A DNA stretch of 64,000 bases from the NCBI GenBank assembly GCA_963738205.1, contig CAVTVQ010000007.1:496001-560000 (forward strand), read 5' to 3'. Below the pieces are notes generated by a model. That model did no database searches, was not told the DNA's origin, and saw nothing but the letters and a program-made list of their open reading frames with translations. Each line of letters starts with the position of its first letter. Position 1 is the first letter of the stretch. Shown here piece after piece: positions 26,387 through 36,124 of the stretch. Made by a program: the position numbers and the translations under genes. Source of the DNA: DATFQE01 sp963738205 (GTDB taxonomy: Bacteria > Actinomycetota > Thermoleophilia > Gaiellales > Gaiellaceae).

Positions 26387-27288
26387 CAGCGTCTCCTGTC
26401 CACGGCGGCGTAGGTCAAGGCCTCGAGCTCCTCGCGCCACAGCGCTCCGTTTAGCGCGGCTCGGGCCCGGCCCGCGTACTCGAGCGCAACGGCGCGGGAC
26501 TCGTCGAGCGCTCCGGTCGCGGCCACGCGCACCAGGGCACCGTCGAGCGACCCGCCGGCCAGGGCGCGGCGCACGACCTCGTCCTCGCGGGCGGCGAGGA
26601 GCAGAGGCAGCGTCGGCGTTCCCTCGCGGAGATCCGTGCCGGGCACCTTGCCCGTATCGGCCGCGTCGCCGGTGCAGTCGAGCACGTCGTCGGCGATCTG
26701 GTACGCGATGCCGAGCGCGAGCCCAAAGTCGCCGGAGCCGCCGGCAAGGCGACAGGCAGCCTCGAACAGCTTCCCGGTCTTGAGGCCGCACCGCTCGATA
26801 TAGCTGTCGACCGTCGTGTCGGGATCGTGCGTCTGGTGGTTCTGCAGGGCCTCGCCGCGCGAGAGCGATACGGCCGCTTCCGCCAGGATCTCGACGGCGC
26901 GTACATCGCCGGTCTCGGCGAGCTCCGCGAAGGCGCGGGCGAACAGGTAGTCGCCGGTGGCAACGGCCACCGCCTCGCCGTGGACGTTCCACACGGCCGG
27001 GCGGCCGTGCCGCAGCTGCGCGCCATCGATCAGATCGTCGTGGATGAGCGTCGCCATGTGGACGAGCTCCACCGCGACGCCCGCGGCCACGGGCGGCACG
27101 GTGCCGAGCGGCGCGGCGAGGAAGACCAGGAGCGGCCGCAGCCGCTTGCCGCCGCACAACGCGTCGCCGCCCGCGCCGGCGGCGATGCCGGGATAGCGTC
27201 CGACCGCGGCCTCGAGGCGTGCCTCGACGCTGCCCAGGTAGGCGTCCAGACCTTCGGCCTTCCGCGCAGTGGCAAGCGCTGCGCTCAC
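26386..27288 (-). CDS. All-trans polyprenyl diphosphate synthase (menaquinone side chain)
   Basis: This 300-residue helical enzyme elongates allylic diphosphates with isopentenyl diphosphate. The first aspartate-rich motif DDLID is at 84-88, followed by QLRHGRPAVW, and the second (DDVLD) is at 200-204. GDYLFARAF is at 112-120. Chain length cannot be read reliably; heptaprenyl to nonaprenyl is usual for menaquinone. Its position between menG and mqnE makes the menaquinone side chain the likely product. Start GTG 27288 overlaps the upstream stop (GTGA). Confidence 0.92.
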   Translation of the reverse strand: MSAALATARKAEGLDAYLGSVEARLEAAVGRYPGIAAGAGGDALCGGKRLRPLLVFLAAPLGTVPPVAAGVAVELVHMATLIHDDLIDGAQLRHGRPAVWNVHGEAVAVATGDYLFARAFAELAETGDVRAVEILAEAAVSLSRGEALQNHQTHDPDTTVDSYIERCGLKTGKLFEAACRLAGGSGDFGLALGIAYQIADDVLDCTGDAADTGKVPGTDLREGTPTLPLLLAAREDEVVRRALAGGSLDGALVRVAATGALDESRAVALEYAGRARAALNGALWREELEALTYAAVDRRR

Positions 27289-27968
27289 GCCGCCACCCCC
27301 GTGTGCAGCGCGACGATCCCGGCGGCGAACGTCCGGTAGCGCACGTCGCGGAAGCCGGCGCCCTCGATCACGCCGACGAGGTCGTCGGGGCCCGGAAACC
27401 GCCGCACGCTCGCGGGGAGGTACGTGTATGCGGAGCCGCCCGGCAGGACGCGTCCGAGCAGTGGGACGATCCGGTCGAACCAGAGCCGGTAGAACGGCGC
27501 GAGCATCCCCTTCGGCTGCGTGATCTCCAGGATCGCCAGCCGACCGTCCGGGCGCAGCACACGCCGAAGCTCCCCCAGCCCGCGCTCGAGGTCGTCGACG
27601 TTGCGGATCCCGAAACCCACCGTGGCGGCGTCGAACGCGGCGTCCCCGAACGGGAGCGCGAGCAGATCGCCTTCGACCCACTCGAAGCCCGGAGCCTTGG
27701 TCCGCGCGCGCTCGAGCATGCGCTCCGAGAAGTCGAGCCCGGTGACGTGCCCGCCCTCGCGCGCGGCCGCGAGCGCCAGGTCGCCGGTGCCGCAGCACGC
27801 GTCGAGCACGGCATCACCGGGTCGCACGGCGGCGCGGGCCGTCTCGCGCCGCCAACGCTGGTCGAGGCCCGCGGTCATGACCCGGTTCATCGCGTCGTAC
27901 ACCGGCGCGATCCGGTCGAACATGGCCCGCACTCCGTCGGCGGGCAGCCGTCCCGTCTCGACCGTCAC
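27285..27968 (-). CDS. menG: Demethylmenaquinone methyltransferase (UbiE/MenG family)
   Basis: This 227-residue SAM-dependent methyltransferase carries the UbiE/MenG signatures. The N-terminal block is MFDRIAPVYDAMNRVMTAGL, motif I is VLDACCGTGDLAL, and FGIRNVDD and PFYRLWFDRIVPLLG follow. It performs the last step of menaquinone synthesis, methylating the naphthoquinone ring at the membrane. Start GTG 27968 overlaps the stop of the ubiX-like gene (GTGA), and the stop overlaps the prenyl synthase start. Confidence 0.93.
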   Translation of the reverse strand: MTVETGRLPADGVRAMFDRIAPVYDAMNRVMTAGLDQRWRRETARAAVRPGDAVLDACCGTGDLALAAAREGGHVTGLDFSERMLERARTKAPGFEWVEGDLLALPFGDAAFDAATVGFGIRNVDDLERGLGELRRVLRPDGRLAILEITQPKGMLAPFYRLWFDRIVPLLGRVLPGGSAYTYLPASVRRFPGPDDLVGVIEGAGFRDVRYRTFAAGIVALHTGVAA

Positions 27969-28555
27969 GACTCGCCCCAGCGGCGCGCCAGCGTGTTCTC
28001 GACGCCGAGCTGGTCGAGGCAGCGTGCGACCATGAAGTCGACGAGGTCGCCGACAGAGTCGGCCGCACCGTAGAACCCTGGGGCGAGGAAGAGAATCGTG
28101 GCGCCGGCCCGCTTCACCGTCAGCATCGACTCGAGGTGTATCACCGATAGCGGGGACTCCCGCGGCATGAGGACGAGCTTCCGTTCCTCCTTCAGCGCCA
28201 CTGAGGCCGCCCGGTGAACGAGGTTCTGCATCGCGCCGGAGGCGATCGTTGCGAGCGTGCTCATCGAGCACGGGCAGATCACGTAGGCGTCCACGCGGGC
28301 CGAGCCGCTGGCGTAGGGCGAGCGCCAGTCGCGCTCGTCGTAGAGCGTGACGTGGTCGCCGGCCACCTCCGTGAAGCGGGCCAGCACCTCGTCGCGCGAC
28401 AGGCGCGCGTCACCGTAGAGCTCGGTCGCGAGCACCTCCACCCCGGACCCGGATGCACACACGCCGATCTCGGAACCGGCCGCCGCAAGTCCCTCCAGCA
28501 GGCGGGCTGCATAGGGCGCACCCGACGCGCCTGTGATCCCGAGGAAGACGCGCAC
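27965..28555 (-). CDS. ubiX: UbiX-like flavin prenyltransferase
   Basis: This 196-residue flavoprotein prenylates FMN to make the cofactor of UbiD decarboxylases. GITGASGAPYAARLLEGL at the N-terminus, PCSMSTLATIASG and LVLMPRESPLSVIHLESM are the family signatures. A UbiD homologue at 31176 in the same gene run is the natural partner. In futalosine-pathway bacteria such a pair (MqnM/MqnL) decarboxylates prenylated dihydroxynaphthoate. Start GTG 28555 lies 16 bases after the cytochrome b/c stop. Confidence 0.92.
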   Translation of the reverse strand: MRVFLGITGASGAPYAARLLEGLAAAGSEIGVCASGSGVEVLATELYGDARLSRDEVLARFTEVAGDHVTLYDERDWRSPYASGSARVDAYVICPCSMSTLATIASGAMQNLVHRAASVALKEERKLVLMPRESPLSVIHLESMLTVKRAGATILFLAPGFYGAADSVGDLVDFMVARCLDQLGVENTLARRWGES

Positions 28556-28571
28556 CGCCGCCCCCGCGGTT

Positions 28572-29390
28572 CTAACCGCCGCCCTTGGAGGCGGCGAGGA
28601 ATTCGGCGATCTGGTGCAGGTTCTCCTCGCCGAGCGACGCGAACTTCGGCATCACGTTGTTGCCGAACTCGCTCGGGTCGGCGACGTAGCGCTCGAAGTA
28701 CGGGACGTCCTTGCCGCTCTGCGCGCCGATGTCGGTGAGGTCCGGTGCGCCCAGGTTCGAGGCGCCGTCACCGTCGTAGGTGTGACAGTTCAGGCAGCCG
28801 GAGGTCGCGAACAGCTCGGCGCCCGGGCGCACGCTCTCGGGCAGGTTGTTGTCCGCGATCCACTTGTCGACGACCTCGGCGCCGGCGCTCACCTCCTTGG
28901 CGGTCGCGCCCTTCCAGGTGAGGACGCCCATCGTGATCACGGTCAGGATCAGCCCGACCATCGCGACCGGTCGGTGCAGCGGTCGCCGCTCCAGCCGCCG
29001 GTCGAAGAACGGCAGCATGATCAGCAGCACCAATGCGATCGTGGGGATCCCGACCGTGCCGAGGATGACCGAGTCCGGCCATTTGAAGATCCGCAGCAGG
29101 TAGAAGAGGAAGTAGAAGTACCAGTCCGGCCGCGGGGTGAAGCTCGTCGTGCCCGGGTCGGCCTTCTCCTCGTAGATCACGCCGAGCCAGCCCGTCCCCG
29201 CCTCTCCCGGCTTGTCAGGGTCGCCGGTGACGTACCAGACGACGGCGAGCCCCACGATCGTGCAGACCACGACCAGGCTCATCACCGTGTCGTGAAACAT
29301 CGCGTAGGGGAAGAACGGCTTCCCTTCCCGCTCGACGTCCTCCTTGTAGCGCTTGAACTGCGCGCGACGCTCGTCGTTGGCGGTGCTCAT
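28572..29390 (-). CDS. qcrC: Menaquinol:cytochrome c reductase, cytochrome b/c fusion subunit
   Basis: This 272-residue subunit joins a PetD-like (subunit IV) membrane part to a c-type cytochrome. Residues about 35-160 hold four hydrophobic segments, with PRPDWYFYFLFYLLRIFKWP in the first loop as in the C-terminal half of cytochrome b. The heme-binding CLNCH is at 199-203, with Met 247 (NNVMPKF) a likely sixth ligand. The arrangement matches QcrC of Bacillus-type menaquinol reductases. It transfers electrons outside the membrane. The start ATG overlaps the qcrB stop (ATGA). Confidence 0.93.
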   Translation of the reverse strand: MSTANDERRAQFKRYKEDVEREGKPFFPYAMFHDTVMSLVVVCTIVGLAVVWYVTGDPDKPGEAGTGWLGVIYEEKADPGTTSFTPRPDWYFYFLFYLLRIFKWPDSVILGTVGIPTIALVLLIMLPFFDRRLERRPLHRPVAMVGLILTVITMGVLTWKGATAKEVSAGAEVVDKWIADNNLPESVRPGAELFATSGCLNCHTYDGDGASNLGAPDLTDIGAQSGKDVPYFERYVADPSEFGNNVMPKFASLGEENLHQIAEFLAASKGGG

Positions 29391-30178
29391 TTCGCCTTTC
29401 CGCTGCGCGGTGCCGGGTTGACGAGGCCGGCACGCCCGTTCGTCCGCGCCTCAGGCCGTTCCCGCCCGGCCTCGTACGGCGACCACGGCGGCGACGACAC
29501 GCCGAGGCGCACGACGAGATACAGGTGCAGGAAGATCAGCCCGGCGAGCGCGCCGGGGAGCACCAGCATGTGCAGGGCATAGAAGCGCGTGAGCGTCTCG
29601 CCCCCGATCTCGGCGCCGCTCTGGAGAAACCAGGCGAGGAAGGGGCCGAGGAAGGGCGCGGTGCCGTTCAAGTTGATGCCGACGACGGAGGCCCAGTACG
29701 CCGTCTGATCCCACGGAAGGAGGTACCCGGTGAAGCCCTCGAGCATGCCGGTCACGAGGATCAGCACGCCCACGATCCAGTTCAGCTCGCGCGGATACTT
29801 GTACGCGCCGAACAGGAAGACCCGCGCCATGTGGAAGAACATCAGGATGATGAACACGCTCGCGCCCCACTTGTGCATCCCGCGCACGAGCCAGCCGAGC
29901 GTCAGGTCGCTCGAGATCCGCTGAATCGACTCGAAGGCCGTGTCCGGATGCGGCTGGTAGTACATGGCCAGGATCACGCCGGTGGCGGCCTGCACGAGGA
30001 ACGCGGTCAGGGTCGCGGAGCCGAGGGTGTGCCACCAGCTCGAGTCGCGCGGAACGTTGCGAAAGAGGAAGTACTTGACGCCGCCGACGATCCCCGAGCG
30101 CTCCTGGAGCCAGTCGAGCGGGATCATGACGAGCGTCATGATCTTGCTCTGCTTCTTCTTCTTGGTTGGGATCGCCAT
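29387..30178 (-). CDS. qcrB: Menaquinol:cytochrome c reductase, cytochrome b6-type subunit
   Basis: This 263-residue protein is the N-terminal half of cytochrome b with four helices. Heme ligands are His 102/His 116 (13 residues apart) and His 203/His 218 (14 residues apart). The 14-residue spacing in the fourth helix is the cytochrome b6 hallmark. YLLPWDQTAYWA and the early lysine-rich stretch are also typical of the b6/QcrB form. It oxidises menaquinol in the membrane with the Rieske protein. ATG 30178 overlaps the qcrA stop. Confidence 0.94.
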   Translation of the reverse strand: MAIPTKKKKQSKIMTLVMIPLDWLQERSGIVGGVKYFLFRNVPRDSSWWHTLGSATLTAFLVQAATGVILAMYYQPHPDTAFESIQRISSDLTLGWLVRGMHKWGASVFIILMFFHMARVFLFGAYKYPRELNWIVGVLILVTGMLEGFTGYLLPWDQTAYWASVVGINLNGTAPFLGPFLAWFLQSGAEIGGETLTRFYALHMLVLPGALAGLIFLHLYLVVRLGVSSPPWSPYEAGRERPEARTNGRAGLVNPAPRSGKAK

Positions 30179-31101
30179 CAGGTCGAGATCTGGGACGGGA
30201 CGATCGGGTACAGCCACGCCTCGGGCCCGTCGACGTGCTGGCCCGGGCCGGCGTGCGTGTAGGCCTTGATCCTCGCGTCCTTGCCCTCGCCGTTGACCTT
30301 CGCGACGGCGTAGGCCTCGCCGAGGTAGAGACGGTCGTTCTTGATCGAGAAGTAGTAGCGGTCGAGCGCGCGGACGGGCGGGCCCGCGGTGCGGTTGCCC
30401 TCGAGGTCGTAGGCGCCGCCGTGACATGGGCAGCTGAAGGCCGCGGGCGTGACGTCGATCAGGGTGATCTCACCGATCTTCGTGTCGACCTTCTTCTCCT
30501 GGTCCGAGAGCGGCCCGCTCGCCTGCACCGGGCAGCCGAGGTGCACGCAGCGGTTGGAGATCAGCGTGAAGCTCGGCACGCCGGGCTCGAATTCGCCGTT
30601 GTAGCGGACGAAGGCCGTGCGCCGCGAGACCTCGCCTTCGCGTGGATTCGACAGGTAGGTCGTGATCACCCACTTGCCTTCGGGGAAGTTGTCGAGCGGC
30701 CCCAGGTCGATCGGGTCGAGCTTCTGGTCGACGAAGCCCGGGATCACGAGGAAGCCGAGGATCGGCACCGTGACGACGCCCGTGATCACTGCGCCGAGGC
30801 CGAGCGTCGATACCTCGAGGAACTTGTTCCGCGAGTAGGTCGCCGGGACCTCCTCGTCCTCCGTCACACCGTGCGCGACGACCGTCGCCGCAGGCTCCGG
30901 CTCGACGTGCGTGTCGCCGCGCACGTCGCTGGTGACGTCCCTGATCCAGAGGAAGCCGAAGATCAGCGTGAGCGCTGCGCCAACCGCCGCGACCGGCCAG
31001 CTGACGACGAGCCCGACGAGGACGCAGGCAATGCCTACGGCGAATCCGACCGGCCAGAGGCTCGGCCCAGGCTGGTGCGGTTTCTCTCCCTGCGGCTCCA
31101 C
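30178..31101 (-). CDS. qcrA: Menaquinol:cytochrome c reductase, Rieske iron-sulfur subunit
   Basis: This 307-residue protein has three hydrophobic segments (about 15-33, 35-53 and 98-120), then the Rieske domain. The [2Fe-2S] boxes are CVHLGC (185-190) and CPCHGG (224-229), giving ligands Cys 185, His 187, Cys 224 and His 227 and a disulfide from the other two Cys. Three N-terminal helices instead of one is an actinobacterial feature. It starts with GTG 31101, 74 bases after the ubiD stop, and is coupled to qcrB by ATGA. Confidence 0.94.
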   Translation of the reverse strand: MEPQGEKPHQPGPSLWPVGFAVGIACVLVGLVVSWPVAAVGAALTLIFGFLWIRDVTSDVRGDTHVEPEPAATVVAHGVTEDEEVPATYSRNKFLEVSTLGLGAVITGVVTVPILGFLVIPGFVDQKLDPIDLGPLDNFPEGKWVITTYLSNPREGEVSRRTAFVRYNGEFEPGVPSFTLISNRCVHLGCPVQASGPLSDQEKKVDTKIGEITLIDVTPAAFSCPCHGGAYDLEGNRTAGPPVRALDRYYFSIKNDRLYLGEAYAVAKVNGEGKDARIKAYTHAGPGQHVDGPEAWLYPIVPSQIST

Positions 31102-31175
31102 TCGTTCCCTTCAGTTCGCTCGCAGTTGCGGCGCGAGTCTACGAAACCGATTAGACAGCCGCCGTCAGGACGGTG

Positions 31176-32672
31176 TCAACGACGTAGCAGATGCCGCAAG
31201 GAGCGGCTACTTCCGTCGCGCGAGCCAGCGAGCGCGCCCAGACCGTATTCCGCCCAGCGACGATCGACGAGCTCACGCACCTCGGAGCTCATCTCGATCT
31301 CCGGCGGCCACTCGCGCGCACCTTCCGCAGGGCTCTTCGCCGTCGCGTCGATGCCGAGCTTGCCGCCGAAGAACTGGAGCGTCGGGGCATGGTCGAGGTG
31401 GTCGAGCGGACCTTCCGCGAGCACGACGTCGCGCTTCGGGTCGACGTTGGCGCCGACGTAGAACAGCACCTGGGCGTAGTCGTGGACGTCGACGTGCTCG
31501 TCGACGACGACGATCCCCTTCGTGAGCGAGAGCATCCCCAGGCCCCAGAGCGCGTGCATCACCTTGTGCGCATGGCCGGGGAAGGCCTTGCGGATCGAGA
31601 CGATGCAGAGGTTGTGGAACGCGCCGGCCACCGGTAGGTCGTAGTCGACGATCTCGGGCACCGTCATCCGCACGGCCGGCAGGAAGATGCGCTCCGTCGC
31701 CTTGCCGAGCCAGGCGTCCTCCTGGGGCGGCTTCCCGACGACGATCGACGGATAGATCGCATCTCGGCGCATCGTGAGGGCGGTCACGTGGAAGACGGGG
31801 AACGGCTCGGCCGGCGTGTAGAAGCCGGTGTGGTCGCCGAAAGGCCCTTCCGGGGCGACCTCTCCTTTCTCGATGTACCCCTCGAGCACGATCTCGGCGT
31901 TCGCGGGCACCTCGATCCCCACCGTTTTGCCCTGGACGAGCTCGACCGCGTCGCCCTTGAGGAAGCCCGCGAGCATGAACTCGTCGATGTGCTTCGGGAG
32001 CGGTGCGCTCGCGGAGTACGCGGTCACGGGGTCGAGGCCGAGCGCGACGGCGACCTCGATCCGGCCGTCGGTCGCGAGGTAATCGGCGCGGCCGTCCTTG
32101 TGCAGCTGCCAGTGCATCAGGGTCGTCTTCGAGTCGACCTTCTGCATGCGATACATCCCCACGTTCCGAGTGCCCGTCTTCGGGTCGTGCGTAATCACCG
32201 CGGGCAGCGTGATGAAGGGCGCCGGGTCGCCCGGCCAGCAGCGCTGGATCGGCAGCAGGTCGAGGTCGACCTCGTCGCCGGTCAGCACGACCTCCTGCAC
32301 GGGGCCGCTGCGAACGGACTTCGGCCGCGAGTCGGCGATCGACTTCAGCTTCTTCAGGCCTCTGACCTTCTCCGCGATCCCCTGCGGCGGCTGCATCTCG
32401 AGGACGTCGCCGAGCTTCGCCGCCACGGCGTCCAGGCTCGGCGCGTCGAACGCCATCGACATGCGGCGCTCGGAGCCGAACTGGTTGATCAGCAGCGGGT
32501 GCTCGGAGCCCTTCGGGTTGGTGAACAGAAGCGCCGGCCCGCCCGCCTTCACGGTGCGGTCGACGATCTCCGTGATCTCGAGGTCGGGATCCACTTCTGC
32601 GTCGACCCGGACGAGCTCGCCCTCGCGCTCGAGCAGCGCGATCCAGTCGCGGAGGGAGGCAGGCGGTGCCAC
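31176..32672 (-). CDS. UbiD family decarboxylase (MqnL-type candidate)
   Basis: This 498-residue prenylated-FMN-dependent decarboxylase carries EGPFGDHTGFYTP near residue 280, TRNVGMYRMQ, and FTNPKGSEHPLLINQFGS near 50, all typical of UbiD. It probably removes the carboxyl group of the prenylated 1,4-dihydroxy-6-naphthoate intermediate in the futalosine pathway. The UbiX-like gene is in the same run, which supports this. It is the first gene of the roughly 11-kb minus-strand run. No strong ribosome-binding site decides the start; ATG or GTG at 32672 gives the normal N-terminus (LRDWIALLEREGEL). Confidence 0.88.
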   Translation of the reverse strand: MAPPASLRDWIALLEREGELVRVDAEVDPDLEITEIVDRTVKAGGPALLFTNPKGSEHPLLINQFGSERRMSMAFDAPSLDAVAAKLGDVLEMQPPQGIAEKVRGLKKLKSIADSRPKSVRSGPVQEVVLTGDEVDLDLLPIQRCWPGDPAPFITLPAVITHDPKTGTRNVGMYRMQKVDSKTTLMHWQLHKDGRADYLATDGRIEVAVALGLDPVTAYSASAPLPKHIDEFMLAGFLKGDAVELVQGKTVGIEVPANAEIVLEGYIEKGEVAPEGPFGDHTGFYTPAEPFPVFHVTALTMRRDAIYPSIVVGKPPQEDAWLGKATERIFLPAVRMTVPEIVDYDLPVAGAFHNLCIVSIRKAFPGHAHKVMHALWGLGMLSLTKGIVVVDEHVDVHDYAQVLFYVGANVDPKRDVVLAEGPLDHLDHAPTLQFFGGKLGIDATAKSPAEGAREWPPEIEMSSEVRELVDRRWAEYGLGALAGSRDGSSRSLRHLLRR

Positions 32673-32756
32673 GGTGAAGAGTCTAGGGACGCGGCGTTTC
32701 CCAACTGCTTACAAACCTGTCACGGAGGGCTCACACGGCGGGGGTAGCGTCGGGCG

Positions 32757-33194
32757 GTGATGACGCGTGTCAAGCTCCTCGTCGGTCTGCTCGCGCTCCC
32801 AGCGGCGTTCGTCGCCGCCGGCGTCGCCGTGGCCGCCGACTCGGCGACCGACCGCACGCCGCGGGACAGGAAGGCGCCCGAGCTGCGCATTGCCGTCACG
32901 CCCGAGGTGCTGACCAACGCGAACGGCCGTCTCCGCTCCATCGAGGTCTCCGGTGAGGCCGAGGACAACAACCAGATCGAGGACCTGTACCTGGCCTCGG
33001 TCGAGAGCGACGAGCGCGGTGGTGCGAACGACATCGCCGGCGAGCGCATCGGCTCGTTCGACACCGACCTGTTCCTGCGCGCCCAGCGCGCGCAGAACGG
33101 CAACGGCCGCGTCTACCGGCTCACGTACGTCGTCGTCGACTCAGCGGGCAACCGCGCGACTGCCTCCGCGACCGTGACCGTTCCTGTGGACTAG
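32757..33194 (+). CDS. Small secreted hypothetical protein
   Basis: This 145-residue protein has a signal peptide at residues about 1-27 (ending AAGVAVAADS). It then shows an all-beta region that looks like one Ig- or cadherin-type domain, with a closing DSAGNRATASATVTVPVD strand typical of bacterial Ig-like repeats. GTG 32757 is followed at once by ATG 32760; either could start. It is divergent from the ubiD gene and ends two bases from a convergent small gene. Function unknown. Confidence 0.65.
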   Translation: MMTRVKLLVGLLALPAAFVAAGVAVAADSATDRTPRDRKAPELRIAVTPEVLTNANGRLRSIEVSGEAEDNNQIEDLYLASVESDERGGANDIAGERIGSFDTDLFLRAQRAQNGNGRVYRLTYVVVDSAGNRATASATVTVPVD

Positions 33195-33196
33195 CG

Positions 33197-33358
33197 TCAG
33201 TGAGCGGCGCCGCCACGGCGCCGCCTGAGCCACTGCGACGTCTCGCCGATCGCGATCACGGCGATGAAGATGAGGCCGGTGATCAGCATGCCGGTGAGCA
33301 CCTTTTTGCCCTCGCTGACGGCGTCGGCGAGCGGCAGGATCAGGGCGAGCAGGCTCAT
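33197..33358 (-). CDS. Small single-pass membrane protein
   Basis: A 53-residue frame starts at ATG 33358. It encodes one strong hydrophobic helix (about residues 21-37, TGMLITGLIFIAVIAIGE) and a basic tail (QWLRRRRGG). The family is not recognised. The small size, single helix and Arg-rich end are compatible with a real membrane peptide. The tail-coding DNA contains an 8-bp GC hairpin (33204-33224) that may also serve the convergent gene. Confidence 0.5.
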   Translation of the reverse strand: MSLLALILPLADAVSEGKKVLTGMLITGLIFIAVIAIGETSQWLRRRRGGAAH

Positions 33359-33369
33359 CCGAGCGGACT

Positions 33370-33814
33370 CTAACCGACGCGCCGACGGTGTTCGTCGAGG
33401 GCGTGCTCGACGGCATCGGGGTCGACCGAGCCGTCGCCGAGCCTGGTCGCTGTCGCGAGCCACGCTTCGCCGTCGCCCTCTGCGTCCTCCGCCCGCAGGT
33501 GCGCACACAGCGAGATCAGCTCCGCCAGCTCACGAACGGCGTCGACGTCGCCCGAGGCGGCGATGCGGACGAGTCCGTGGGCGTACAGGTAGTCGCCGAG
33601 CAGCAGTGCCGTGTCGTGGTCGCCCGGCGCGAACAGGCGCGGGCGGCCGTAGTGGGCGAGGTAGCCCTCGTACACGGTCTCCAGGCCCAGCGCGTGCGGC
33701 TCACCGCAGATCGCCGAGAACACCGGGAGCGGCTCCCGCTCGGCCTCCGGCCTGAGCGCTTCGCGCCACAGCGCGCTCTCAGCGGACGCGTGGAGGACGA
33801 TCGCCTGCCAGAGA

Positions 33815-33834
<20 letters not shown>
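33370..33834 (-). CDS. Degenerate polyprenyl-synthase-like helical protein
   Basis: This protein is about 154 residues. Residues 80-116 (GDYLYAHGLVRIAASGDVDA and on) align closely with residues 112-148 of the prenyl synthase at 26386 (GDYLFARAFAELAETGDVRA and on). Both aspartate-rich catalytic motifs are missing, and the protein is half the normal length. It is therefore a non-catalytic relative, perhaps a regulatory or partner subunit, or a relic. No ATG or GTG fits. TTG 33834, preceded by GGTGGAGG, is the best start and overlaps the end of hemL by 20 bases. Confidence 0.55.
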
Positions 33835-35064
<1,230 letters not shown>

Positions 35065-35074
<10 letters not shown>

Positions 35075-36027
35075 GACGCGAGGTCCTTCGTCCAGTACGA
35101 GATGACGAAGTCGGCGCCGGCCCGCTTGATCGCGGTGAGGGACTCGAGCGCCGCCTGGCGCTCGTCGAGCCAGCCTTGTGCGCCAGCCGCCTTCACCATC
35201 GCGTACTCGCCCGAGACGTTGTAGGCGGCGAGCGGGTGCTCGTAGAGCTCGCGGGCGGCGCGGATCACGTCGAGGTACGGGAGCGCCGGCTTGACCATCA
35301 CGGCGTCGGCGCCCTCGGCCACGTCGAGCTCGATCTCGCGCAGCGCCTCGCGCACGTTGGCGGGGTCCATCTGGTAGCCGCGGCGGTCGCCGAACGACGG
35401 CGCCGAGCCCGCGGCCTCGCGGAAGGGCCCGTAGAACGCCGAGGCGTACTTGGCCGAGTAGGCGAGGATCGGAATCGCCTCGTGACCGGCCTCGTCGAGC
35501 GCCTCGCGGATCGCGGCGACGCGCCCGTCCATCATGTCGCTCGGCGCGACGACGTCTGCGCCAGCCTCGACGTGCGAGACGGCCGTCCGCGCCAGGAGCT
35601 CCAGCGACGCATCGTTCGCGATCTCGTCCCCGTCGAGGACGCCGCAATGCCCATGTGAGGTGTACTCGCACAGGCACACGTCGGTGAGCAGCACGAGCTC
35701 CGGGAAGCGGGGGCGCAGCTCACGGAGCGCGCGCTGCACGATCCCGTCCTCGTCCCAGGCGCCGCTCCCCTCCTCGTCCTTCTCCTCCGGGATGCCAAAG
35801 AGCATGATCGCCCTGACGCCGAGCCCCGCAAGCTGGTCGACCTCGCGCGCCAGCCCGTCGACCGTGTAGCGGGACATGCCGGGAAGCGCCTCGTTCGGCT
35901 GCGCCTCCGGCGCGACGAAGTACGGCATCACGAAGTCGTCGAGCGAGAGACGCGTCTCGCGCACGAGCGACCGCAGGCTCGACGAGCTCCGGAGCCGGCG
36001 CAAGCGCGTGACGGGGAACGTGCTCAC
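35065..36027 (-). CDS. hemB: Delta-aminolevulinic acid dehydratase (porphobilinogen synthase)
   Basis: This 320-residue enzyme condenses two 5-aminolevulinates to porphobilinogen. Metal-site cysteines are in LTDVCLCEYTSHGHCG, indicating the zinc-type enzyme. The two active-site lysines are in YSAKYASAFYGPFR and MVKPALPYLD. I chose GTG 36027 as the start because it gives the usual N-terminal length; the frame is open further upstream without homology. It leads hemL and the prenyl-synthase-like gene. Confidence 0.94.
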
Positions 36028-36072
36028 ATCCGTGCCTTCTGACGGCAGCAGTGTCGACCGGTCATTGCAGAC

Positions 36073-36099
36073 GGCCGTGCGGGCAAAGCCCGTACGGCC
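36073..36099. other. Long inverted repeat upstream of hemB
   Basis: A 12-bp stem with one G-T pair and an AAA loop (GGCCGTGCGGGC / GCCCGTACGGCC) lies between the AI-2E family gene and hemB. There is no T tract on either strand. It could be a terminator-like hairpin for the upstream gene or a structure in the hemB leader. Confidence 0.45.
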
Positions 36100-36124
36100 T
36101 GAAATCGACATCGCAAGCGACGTC

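Noticed and set aside
33204..33224. GC hairpin as terminator of the gene ending at 33194
   Set aside because: It has no T tract and lies in the Arg-rich coding end of the small membrane protein, where such repeats arise easily; kept only as a note.
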